DNA from: an uncultured Pseudomonadota bacterium
GTDB taxonomy: Bacteria; Bdellovibrionota_B; Oligoflexia; Oligoflexales; Bog-1112
Length of the DNA stretch: 6,804 nt
Assembly (NCBI GenBank): GCA_937896265.1
Contig: CALBMD010000351.1
Coordinates: forward strand, 1-6,804
Direction of reading: 5' to 3'
Shown piece after piece: positions 1 through 5,884 of this stretch. The translations under genes and the position numbers were made by a program. The number at the start of each line of letters is the position of its first letter. The first letter of the stretch is position 1. The notes beneath the pieces are model-generated. The model was not told where the DNA came from. It searched no databases and worked only from the letters and a program-made list of their open reading frames with translations.

Positions 1-467
1 TAGATAATAGGAACGTCAATAGCTAAAAAAATACCTATAACGGCGCAAACCTTGCTGCGGGCAGGATTATCAGCCATAGATTTTGAGCACAGCAGGTAGG
101 CAGTCAAAAGCAGAAAGAGGATAAAAGTTGTTGTAAGTCTAGCATCCCATGTCCACCAAACTCCCCATGTCGGTTTTCCCCAGATAGAGCCAGTTAGAAG
201 GGTCATGGTAGTAAAGAAAAGACCGACTTCAGCACATGCTTGGGCTAGGTTTGTAAAACTAGCTAGCGGCGAACGAAGACTAAGGAGGCTAAAAATAAAC
301 AAGAAGAAAACGCTGAGAAAGGCACTAAAAGCAAAGGGGACGTGGAGATAAAGTATCCGGTATACTTCTCCTTGATGGGCATCAGTAGTTACCCCATAGA
401 GGGAGTAGAGCCAAAGACCAGCCAAAAGGCTAAAAAGAGCTATTCCTGTCGATTTTGATGTGCTCAT
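1..467 (-). CDS. ccmC: Heme exporter / cytochrome c maturation protein CcmC, partial (N-terminal 155 residues)
   Basis: CcmC is an inner-membrane protein of System I cytochrome c biogenesis that presents heme to the heme chaperone CcmE in the periplasm. The first 155 codons lie in the window and the rest runs off the left edge. Seen here: a first membrane helix at about residues 8-25, then YRILYLHVPFAF (36-47) with the conserved His42, a helix at about 47-65, another at about 79-94, and the tryptophan-rich heme-handling motif WGKPTWGVWWTWDARLT (96-112) followed by a helix. The visible end, IDVPII, matches the conserved segment before the second heme-ligand region, which is missing. The spacing of HVP and WGxWWxWDxRLT fits CcmC better than CcsA/CcmF. 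The ATG at 467-465 overlaps the wzt stop codon (ATGA) and has a GAGGT Shine-Dalgarno 6 nt upstream, so the start is well supported and translation is probably coupled. No ccmA, ccmB or ccmE is visible. Confidence 0.93.
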   Translation of the reverse strand, partial: MSTSKSTGIALFSLLAGLWLYSLYGVTTDAHQGEVYRILYLHVPFAFSAFLSVFFLFIFSLLSLRSPLASFTNLAQACAEVGLFFTTMTLLTGSIWGKPTWGVWWTWDARLTTTFILFLLLTAYLLCSKSMADNPARSKVCAVIGIFLAIDVPII

Positions 468-1681
468 ATTTTTACCTCATGCGGACCTATCTCAAAAGTA
501 GGCTTTAACATAGATACGCCAAGAAATGGATAATCTTTATTAGGATGGACCTTAAATAACAAAATACTATCAGCCCACTGGTAGTTTTCCGCTAAGTGGC
601 TGGCATCAGCGTGGATAGCTAAGCTGAGCGTGTATTCCCCAGGACCAATATCCATAGCAAAGCGAAAGCTAAAGTGACCGATGCTATTTGGTAAGAAGTC
701 ACCCGTTTGATGCTGCATATGAGAGCTATTGGTACCAAAAACATCGTAGCCTAAGCGATCACGGATTAAGATACCCACTGTCGGATTAGATACAGGTGCA
801 TTAAAAAGCACATCGATAGCAATTTGGCAGAATTGACCAGCTTCTAAGGCTTGGACCTTTTGCCCTTCTTCATTGAGTAAGCTCACAGCAGCGATTTCGG
901 CTTTGCCACTACCTGAGACGAGAACTTTAAGCTCGCCTTTGGTCGTTTGTCTGACATCATGGCCGGATATCAAAGCATTATAGCGATCTAAAACGCCCTT
1001 AGGTTCGCCGACAGCGACAAGCGATCCTTTATTTAACAGCCCAACTCTGTCACATAGAATTTTAACGCAAGCAAGATCATGGGAGACAAAAAGAATTGTG
1101 ACGCCAGCTTCTTTAAAATCGCGAATTTTACGCAAGCATTTTTGTTGAAAGTAAGCATCGCCAACGCTAAGGGCCTCATCAACGATAAGCACCTGCGGAT
1201 TGACGCTTATGGCCAGAGAAAAGCCTAGCCGCACATACATACCTGTTGAATACTTTTTCAAAGGCTTATCAAAATAGTCGCCTAATTCGGAAAAAGCTTT
1301 GATAGTGTCGATCTTGGCTGTGATTTCCTGTGGTTCTAACCCATGGAGTCTGCCGTTTAGAAGAATGTTTTCTCGTCCTGTTAAGTCAGGATGAAACCCT
1401 GTCCCAAGTTCCAAAAGAGCAGCTATTTTACCATTTGATTCGATACTGCCGCTTGTTGGCAGCATTGTTTTGGTAATGAGTTTAAGCAATGTGCTTTTGC
1501 CGGCGCCATTCATGCCAACTAACCCAAAGGCTTCACCAGCCTTAATTTCAAGGTTAATGTCTTTTAAGACATGGATTTCCTCATGGAAGATGCGAGAGCC
1601 AAAACAAAGCCATTCTTTTATTCTGTCTAAGCGGCGAGGGTAGCTAGCGAAAACCTTGTTTAAGTTGCGGATTGTTAGCAT
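464..1681 (-). CDS. wzt: ABC transporter ATPase of a polysaccharide exporter, Wzt type with C-terminal Wzt domain
   Basis: Cytoplasmic ATPase that powers export of an undecaprenyl-linked glycan (O antigen or similar) through the Wzm channel. The ABC domain fills about residues 1-235: the Wzt-type insert with FASYPRRLDRIKEWL near the N terminus, Walker A GMNGAGKST (56-64), the LELGTGFHPDLTGREN segment (90-105), signature YSTGM (144-148), Walker B VLIVDE (164-169) and switch His201. Residues about 255-400 form a beta-rich C-terminal domain of the Wzt_C type, which in characterised homologues recognises the glycan's non-reducing-end modification. The length (405 aa) is normal for Wzt with this domain and too long for plain KpsT or CcmA. 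The gene follows wzm by 9 nt with an AGGG Shine-Dalgarno inside the wzm stop region, and overlaps ccmC by 4 nt. Family assignment is secure; the transported glycan cannot be told from here because no glycosyltransferase genes are in view. Confidence 0.95.
   Translation of the reverse strand: MLTIRNLNKVFASYPRRLDRIKEWLCFGSRIFHEEIHVLKDINLEIKAGEAFGLVGMNGAGKSTLLKLITKTMLPTSGSIESNGKIAALLELGTGFHPDLTGRENILLNGRLHGLEPQEITAKIDTIKAFSELGDYFDKPLKKYSTGMYVRLGFSLAISVNPQVLIVDEALSVGDAYFQQKCLRKIRDFKEAGVTILFVSHDLACVKILCDRVGLLNKGSLVAVGEPKGVLDRYNALISGHDVRQTTKGELKVLVSGSGKAEIAAVSLLNEEGQKVQALEAGQFCQIAIDVLFNAPVSNPTVGILIRDRLGYDVFGTNSSHMQHQTGDFLPNSIGHFSFRFAMDIGPGEYTLSLAIHADASHLAENYQWADSILLFKVHPNKDYPFLGVSMLKPTFEIGPHEVKI
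474..478 (-). promoter_or_regulatory. Ribosome binding site of ccmC inside the wzt coding end
   Basis: Read on the minus strand, GAGGT lies 6 nt before the ccmC ATG and inside the last codons of wzt. Together with the ATGA stop/start overlap at 464-467 it fixes the ccmC start and suggests ccmC is translated by re-initiating ribosomes that have just finished wzt. The match to the consensus is good; coupling is inferred. Confidence 0.7.
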
Positions 1682-1688
1682 AAGGTTT

Positions 1689-1692
1689 CCCT
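1689..1692 (-). promoter_or_regulatory. Ribosome binding site of wzt overlapping the wzm stop codon
   Basis: On the minus strand AGGG, running into AAA, overlaps the wzm TAG stop and sits 7 nt before the wzt ATG. It supports the chosen wzt start and one polycistronic message carrying both exporter subunits. Confidence 0.6.
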
Positions 1693-2518
1693 AAATCTCA
1701 TCAAGCAATTGGATTTTAAAATGCTCTAGCATGCTGGCGCCTAGGCAGAAAAAGGCTAAAGAGACACCAGCGCAGGTAGCAAGATTCTGCCAAGAAGGAG
1801 CAAGGCGCGAAAAGAGAATGTCCTGATAAAGGCTGGTGAAGTAAAAAAACGGATTTAACTTCACTAAAAATTGGACGCTCTCTGGCAATTGCGCCAAACG
1901 ATAAACGATAGGAGTGCCCCAAAACCACACCTGTAAAGCAATGCCAAGCATTTGCGATATATCGCTAAAAAAGACATTAAGCACCGCTAAAGCCATGCCT
2001 AATCCCGAGGCAAAAAGCATTTGCAGCAAAATCAAAAGCGGTAGATAAAAAAGAGCACTGCTTAGCGGATGGCCAATGATGAGAAAGAAGACAAACAGTA
2101 TAAAAAGGCTGATAGAGAACGTAATAGCTACAGATCCTGTGGCAACAAAAATCAGAATTTCGCTTGGAAAATAGACTTTTTTAATCAGGTTAGCCTGGTC
2201 TCTAAAGATAGATGTGGTTCGGCTTAGCATTTCTGAAAATGCTGTCCAAGGCAGGATGCCAGCGCAAAGAAAGATAGTAAATCCAAAGGCGTGCTCTGTT
2301 AGGTCTTGGGGAAATCGCACCCGCATGACGCTTGAAAAGATAACGCTATAGATTAAAATTAAGGCGATAGGGTGGATAAAGAACCAATAGCCCCCCAGCA
2401 TCGAGCCAACATAACGCGTTCTAAAATCCCTGCGGATAAAGTCAAGGAGCATACCAAAGTTTTTGATAACTGTCGTTGTAACGTCGTATGTGGCTTTTAA
2501 GGGTTGCGCCAAAAACAT
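1691..2518 (-). CDS. wzm: ABC-2 type polysaccharide export permease, Wzm family
   Basis: Inner-membrane permease that forms the glycan channel with Wzt. At 275 aa it has the usual Wzm/KpsM length. The N-terminal amphipathic stretch ends in RRDFRTRYVGSMLGGYWFFI (29-48), the family hallmark just before the first membrane helix. Hydrophobic segments follow at about 44-64, 79-98, 119-148, 153-183, 190-205 and 245-264, consistent with six membrane spans. LIKKVYFPSEIL (111-122) and GTPIVY (201-206) followed by LPESVQFLVKLNPF are further conserved landmarks, the second corresponding to the re-entrant and periplasmic gate region. ATG at 2518-2516 is the start; the only upstream purine stretch is GAGAAAAG, a weak ribosome site. 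It is the first gene of the leftward wzm-wzt-ccmC unit. The family is clear, but the substrate (O antigen, capsule-like glycan or other) is unknown. Confidence 0.94.
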   Translation of the reverse strand: MFLAQPLKATYDVTTTVIKNFGMLLDFIRRDFRTRYVGSMLGGYWFFIHPIALILIYSVIFSSVMRVRFPQDLTEHAFGFTIFLCAGILPWTAFSEMLSRTTSIFRDQANLIKKVYFPSEILIFVATGSVAITFSISLFILFVFFLIIGHPLSSALFYLPLLILLQMLFASGLGMALAVLNVFFSDISQMLGIALQVWFWGTPIVYRLAQLPESVQFLVKLNPFFYFTSLYQDILFSRLAPSWQNLATCAGVSLAFFCLGASMLEHFKIQLLDEI

Positions 2519-2587
2519 GCTTTTCTCGTAATATTTTGATATAAAATCAGCAATGTATAAAAACAGCGGAGATTTGCAGTTTCAATT

Positions 2588-2622
2588 TTTGAGAACTTGC
2601 ATAGCTAAGATATAGTCTCAAA
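2588..2622. repeat. Perfect 7-bp inverted repeat spanning the P1 promoter
   Basis: TTTGAGA (2588-2594) and TCTCAAA (2616-2622) are exact inverted copies separated by 21 nt. The left arm covers the -35 box of candidate P1. The right arm starts on the last base of its -10 box and reaches the predicted transcript start. That placement would suit a repressor binding both arms. A 7-bp repeat can occur by chance in a region this size, so an operator role is only a suggestion. Confidence 0.25.
2589..2616 (+). promoter_or_regulatory. Candidate sigma-70 promoter P1 for tgt-tlyA
   Basis: A -35 box TTGAGA (2589-2594, 5 of 6 consensus bases), a 16-nt spacer and a -10 box TATAGT (2611-2616, 5 of 6) point rightward to tgt. 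The predicted transcript start is near 2623, giving a leader of about 120 nt. The -35 box lies within one arm of an inverted repeat. This is a sequence match only. Confidence 0.45.
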
Positions 2623-2655
2623 GACAATTATCCTAGAACTTTTTGCATATGGAGC

Positions 2656-2683
2656 TTCGCAAATCGGTAGGCATAGGTATAAT
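2656..2683 (+). promoter_or_regulatory. Candidate sigma-70 promoter P2 for tgt-tlyA
   Basis: A perfect -10 box TATAAT (2678-2683) is preceded, after a 16-nt spacer, by TTCGCA (2656-2661), which matches the -35 consensus at 4 of 6 positions. The predicted start near 2690 would leave a leader of about 55 nt before the tgt ATG. It could act with, or instead of, the upstream candidate at 2589-2616. Confidence 0.45.
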
Positions 2684-2744
2684 TTTTTGTTAGAATCCCC
2701 GCGATAATTTTCTCGCATTTTTCTCAAGATATTTTGGAAATAGC

Positions 2745-3839
2745 ATGTTCGAACTGCTTCATACCGACCATGGGGCCAGGCGAGGGCGTCTTAAGCTTGC
2801 TCATGGTACCGTTGAAACCCCTGTTTTTATGCCTGTAGGTACTGTTGGCTCAGTCAAGACTTTGGTTAGTCAGGATTTGGAGACAATGGGAGCTCAAATT
2901 ATTTTGGGTAATACTTACCACCTTTTTTTGCGGCCTGGTCTAGAGGTCATTACCAAATTTGGTGGCTTGCATCAGTTTATCCGTTGGGATCGGCCCATTT
3001 TGTCGGATTCTGGTGGCTTTCAGGTGTTTAGTCTATCAAAGTTTCGCAAGGTCACGATGGAAGGGGCGCATTTTGCCAGCCATTTAGATGGCCAGCGCTT
3101 CTTGCTTTCTCCTGAAAAAGCGGTGCAGATTCAAGAAACTTTGGGGACAGATATTCATATGGTCCTTGATGATTGTACGCCATATCCTGTCGCCCACGCT
3201 GATGCTAAAAAATCCTTAGCTATCACAACAGCTTGGGCTAAACGTAGCAGGCAGGCTAAAACGCGTCCAGAGCTAGCGCAGTTTGGTATTATTCAAGGCA
3301 GTGTCTATAAGGATCTGCGTGCCGAAAGTATTGCGCGCTTGCTTGAGATTGGTTTTGAAGGCTACGCAATTGGTGGGCTTTCAGTCGGTGAAAAAAAAGA
3401 AGAGATGCGGGAGATGACGGCTCATTGTACAGCTCTTATGCCGACTGAGAAGCCTCGTTATCTGATGGGTGTAGGGACACCCTTGGACCTTTTAGAATCG
3501 GTGGCTTTGGGTGTTGACATGTTTGACTGTGTGCTGCCTTCGCGCAACGGTAGAAATGGCACACTTTATACTTCTCTTGGTAAGCTCTCTCTGAAAAATC
3601 AAGAGTATCGCCTAGATGATAGCCCTCTTGATCCAGCTTGTAGCTGTTATACCTGTAAGACTTATCCAAGAGCTTATCTTCGGCATCTTTTTAAGGCTGG
3701 TGAGCTTTCCGCTCTTAGGCTTTTTACCTTGCATAACTTAACCTATTTTTTAAATCTAATGTCTCAGATTCGCACAGCAATCGAAGAGAATCGGTTCTTG
3801 GCGTTTTATCAAGAACAAAGACAGCTCTGGCTAAACTAG
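2745..3839 (+). CDS. tgt: Queuine/preQ1 tRNA-guanine transglycosylase
   Basis: Tgt exchanges guanine-34 in the anticodon of GUN tRNAs (Asp, Asn, His, Tyr) for preQ1, the base-insertion step of bacterial queuosine synthesis; it acts in the cytoplasm. The 364-aa protein is a full-length TIM barrel. Visible landmarks are the catalytic Asp88 in SDSGGFQVFSL, LDDCTPYP (141-148), GIIQGS (181-186), GGLSVGE (210-216), MGVGTP (241-246), the nucleophile Asp261 in MFDCVLPSRNGRNG, and a zinc site of Cys299, Cys301, Cys304 and His330. All key residues of the bacterial enzyme are present. The ATG is preceded by a weak GGA about 7 nt upstream and by two candidate promoters. tgt often sits near queA or yajC-secDF; here it is instead followed after 16 nt by tlyA, making a small operon of RNA-modification genes. 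Confidence 0.97.
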   Translation: MFELLHTDHGARRGRLKLAHGTVETPVFMPVGTVGSVKTLVSQDLETMGAQIILGNTYHLFLRPGLEVITKFGGLHQFIRWDRPILSDSGGFQVFSLSKFRKVTMEGAHFASHLDGQRFLLSPEKAVQIQETLGTDIHMVLDDCTPYPVAHADAKKSLAITTAWAKRSRQAKTRPELAQFGIIQGSVYKDLRAESIARLLEIGFEGYAIGGLSVGEKKEEMREMTAHCTALMPTEKPRYLMGVGTPLDLLESVALGVDMFDCVLPSRNGRNGTLYTSLGKLSLKNQEYRLDDSPLDPACSCYTCKTYPRAYLRHLFKAGELSALRLFTLHNLTYFLNLMSQIRTAIEENRFLAFYQEQRQLWLN

Positions 3840-3855
3840 TTGGGATTATCTGGCG

Positions 3856-4614
3856 GTGGCAAAAAGACAAAAGATCAGACTCGATGAGGCGTTATTGCAG
3901 GCAGGTCTTTGCATAAGTCTTGTTGAGGCAAGGGCTCTTATCCTTGCTGGTAAAGTCTTAGTGGATGGCCAGCGCCTTGATAAAGCGGGGTCTCAGGTTC
4001 TTGGTTCGGCAAAAATTGCGCTTAAAGGCCAAAAAAAATATGTGAGCCGAGCGGGGGAAAAGCTTGAGTCGGCGCTTTTGGCTTTTAATCTCACCGCTGA
4101 AATAAAGGATCAAGTAGCTATTGATATTGGCGCTTCCACTGGTGGGTTTACCGATTGCTTATTAAAATTAGGCGCTAAAGAGGTCTTGGCTGTTGATGTT
4201 GGTACTCATCAATTTAGTGATGCCCTGAGAAAAGACCCACGCATTTCGCTCTACGAAAAGACAGATATTCGCGATTTTAAGTTACCTCATAATAAGCAGG
4301 TAGATTGGATCTTTAGCGATATTAGTTTTAATTCACTAGCCCGGCTAGCAAAGGCTATTGTCAGCTTAGGGCAAAGCCACACAAGATATTTACTATTAGT
4401 AAAGCCTCAATTTGAGCTAGAAAGAGAAGAAGTACCCTATGGGGGGGTGGTGACAGAGCCCTCTTTGCGATCTTTAGCTGTAAGCCGAGTCAGTAAAGCC
4501 TATCAAGAGCTAGGGTTGTCTTATCTGGGTCACTGCGATTCAAAAATAGCGGGCCGTAAAGGCAATGTGGAGATTTTTTTATACCTGGGGCCTTTAGGTG
4601 TCAGGCAGAGCTAA
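3856..4614 (+). CDS. tlyA: TlyA family rRNA 2'-O-methyltransferase (S4 domain plus FtsJ-like methyltransferase)
   Basis: TlyA proteins methylate the ribose of C1920 in 23S rRNA and, in one subgroup, also C1409 in 16S rRNA, at the subunit interface targeted by capreomycin. Residues about 7-60 are an S4 RNA-binding domain (RLDEALLQAGL, then AGKVLVDGQ). The linker YVSRAGEKL (62-70) leads into a Rossmann methyltransferase with the SAM loop AIDIGASTGGFTD (88-100). The proposed catalytic tetrad K-D-K-E is intact as Lys69, Asp155, Lys183 and Glu239, in SRAGEKL, FSDISF, VKPQFE and GNVEIF. The 252-aa protein ends about 13 residues after that Glu, so its C-terminal tail is short. The start is GTG at 3856, with GGGA 10 nt upstream, just after the tgt stop; no in-frame ATG gives a complete S4 domain. 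It is cotranscribed with tgt. Older hemolysin annotations of this family are probably misleading. Confidence 0.94.
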   Translation: MAKRQKIRLDEALLQAGLCISLVEARALILAGKVLVDGQRLDKAGSQVLGSAKIALKGQKKYVSRAGEKLESALLAFNLTAEIKDQVAIDIGASTGGFTDCLLKLGAKEVLAVDVGTHQFSDALRKDPRISLYEKTDIRDFKLPHNKQVDWIFSDISFNSLARLAKAIVSLGQSHTRYLLLVKPQFELEREEVPYGGVVTEPSLRSLAVSRVSKAYQELGLSYLGHCDSKIAGRKGNVEIFLYLGPLGVRQS

Positions 4615-4616
4615 GA

Positions 4617-5849
4617 TTAGGTAAAAAGCTTTTTGGCGGCATAAAAGGCTTGTAAAAACATCTCAGCATCTTTTTCATTGTTGTATAAAAAAGGCGAGAC
4701 ACGGATGCTGGCTTGGATTTTTAGATGCTGAGCCAGAGGCTGAGCGCAGTGATATCCTGCCCGTACACAAACCTTAAACGAATCGCAAACTGCAGCAAAA
4801 TCATGAGGATGGACCTGTGTGTATTCAAAGCTCACGACTCCAAGCCAGTTGGCATCTGTTGGGTTTAAAAGATGCACTCCATTGTGACTGGCAAGTTCTT
4901 TAGCAATGCTAAGCCCCAGCTCTTGGTCTCTTTTCAAGAGTGCCTGACGATCTAACTTTGCTAGATAATCGATAGCGGCGCCAAAGCCAATGACCTCGGC
5001 AATAGCTGGGGTACCAGCTTCAAACTTGTGCGGTGGCTTAGCCCAAGTGGAGCCATGGATAGTAACCTTTTCAATCATCTCGCCGCCGCCGAAAAAAGGA
5101 GGCATCTCTTCAAGGAGCTTTTCCCTGCCAAACAGCACGCCAAGACCAGAAGGGCCAAGCATCTTATGGCTAGAGAAAGTATAGAAATCGCAGCCAATTT
5201 CTGCCATATCAAGGCTTAAGTGCGGTGCCCCTTGAGCGCCATCAATCACGCTTAAGATGCCATGTTCTCTGGCGATTTGACAAAGATTTTTTGCATCTTG
5301 GATCGTGCCTAAGACATTAGAGACATGAGCAAATGAGAGAATTTTTGTTTTCTTAGTGATCTTTTTTTGTACTTCGCCAGGTTCTAGGTAGCCTTGGGTA
5401 TTGGGGGCAACAAAGATAATCTTAGCCTTTTTTTTGGCAGCTAAGATTTGCCAAGGAACGATATTAGAGTGATGCTCAAGCATTGATACCAGTATTTCGT
5501 CATTTTCGCCTACTAACTCCTCACCTATGGTGCGGGCTAGTAGGTTGATGCCAAAGGTAGTACCGCTTGTAAAAATAACTTCGTTTGCTTTCGAGCCAAT
5601 AAACTTAGCTGTTTTTAAGCGAACAGCTTCAAATTCTTCAGTCGCTTTTTCAGCCAGGCTGTAGACACCTCGGTGCACATTGGCGCAAAGATGTTTATAA
5701 GCATAATCTAAGGCTTCTAATACGGCTCTAGGCTTTTGGCTAGTGGCAGCGCTATCTAAATAGTAGAGTTCACCTGCCTCGAGAAAAGGGAAATCTTGCC
5801 TAATCTGTGCAACAGACGGCAATGTCAGAGGATTGTTTTTTGTGTGCAT
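4617..5849 (-). CDS. sufS: Cysteine desulfurase, SufS/CsdA (group II) type
   Basis: A PLP enzyme that removes sulfur from cysteine, giving alanine and an enzyme persulfide for Fe-S cluster assembly. The 410-aa protein has the full family layout: YYLDSAATSQKP (29-40), NVHRGVY (57-63), TSGTT (94-98), the PLP-stacking histidine in EHHSN (125-129), Asp203 and Gln206 in VIDGAQGAPH, the PLP lysine Lys229 in SSHKMLGPSG, FGGGEMI (253-259), the catalytic Cys368 in RAGYHCAQPL, and Arg383 in SIRVSP. RxGxHCA marks group II (SufS) rather than IscS. Group II enzymes usually need a sulfur acceptor, SufE or SufU, and neither it nor sufBCD is in view. ATG at 5849 follows an in-frame stop and has no clear Shine-Dalgarno. 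The gene lies 35 nt downstream of a glutaredoxin on the same strand and converges on tlyA. Lys139-Lys141 are encoded by AAA AAA AAG. Confidence 0.95.
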   Translation of the reverse strand: MHTKNNPLTLPSVAQIRQDFPFLEAGELYYLDSAATSQKPRAVLEALDYAYKHLCANVHRGVYSLAEKATEEFEAVRLKTAKFIGSKANEVIFTSGTTFGINLLARTIGEELVGENDEILVSMLEHHSNIVPWQILAAKKKAKIIFVAPNTQGYLEPGEVQKKITKKTKILSFAHVSNVLGTIQDAKNLCQIAREHGILSVIDGAQGAPHLSLDMAEIGCDFYTFSSHKMLGPSGLGVLFGREKLLEEMPPFFGGGEMIEKVTIHGSTWAKPPHKFEAGTPAIAEVIGFGAAIDYLAKLDRQALLKRDQELGLSIAKELASHNGVHLLNPTDANWLGVVSFEYTQVHPHDFAAVCDSFKVCVRAGYHCAQPLAQHLKIQASIRVSPFLYNNEKDAEMFLQAFYAAKKLFT

Positions 5850-5884
5850 GCGACCAACATTCTGCTACGGGCTCTAGCTAGAAT

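Larger units (their letters stand above)
2519..2744. other. Divergent intergenic region between wzm and tgt
   Basis: This AT-rich 226-nt gap separates the leftward wzm operon from the rightward tgt operon. It holds two rightward promoter candidates (2589-2616 and 2656-2683) and a 7-bp inverted repeat around the upstream one. For wzm, the best leftward candidate is TTGAAA (2585-2580) with TTTATA (2561-2556) 18 nt downstream, or TATACA (2559-2554) at an overlong 20-nt spacing; neither is convincing. An AT-rich inverted repeat, ATTTT-GATAT-AAAAT (2533-2547), lies just before wzm. In the tgt leader, GCGA/TCGC (2701-2704 and 2713-2716) can form a 4-bp hairpin before a run of T, too weak to call a terminator. 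I see no small ORF or RNA gene. Confidence 0.5.

Noticed and set aside
1716..1928. A 70-codon minus-strand reading frame inside wzm
   Set aside because: It lies wholly within the well-supported wzm gene in another frame, has no recognisable domain and no convincing start signal.
464..2518. wzt and wzm read as ccmA and ccmB because they precede ccmC
   Set aside because: The ATPase has a large C-terminal Wzt domain (405 aa, while CcmA is about 200 aa). The permease carries the ABC-2 polysaccharide hallmark RRDFRTRYVGSMLGGYW and ends in the Wzm-type LPESVQFLVKLNPF region, not CcmB sequence.
2690..2744. A preQ1 riboswitch in the tgt leader, as expected for some queuosine genes
   Set aside because: The leader lacks the compact GC hairpin followed by an A-rich tail that pairs into a pseudoknot. 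Only a 4-bp GCGA/TCGC stem is visible, too little to support a riboswitch or attenuator.
3436..3669. A 77-codon minus-strand reading frame opposite tgt
   Set aside because: It is antisense to the conserved active-site and zinc-site region of tgt. The sequence is constrained by tgt and the translated product resembles nothing I know.
4623..4634. Palindrome AAAAAGCTTTTT as a bidirectional terminator for tlyA and sufS
   Set aside because: It has no loop and almost no G-C pairs, and it lies inside the sufS coding sequence, encoding KKLF near the C terminus.
4990..5219. Two overlapping plus-strand reading frames opposite sufS
   Set aside because: Both lie opposite the PLP-lysine region of sufS, in frames that mirror its conserved codons, and lack ribosome sites or recognisable motifs.
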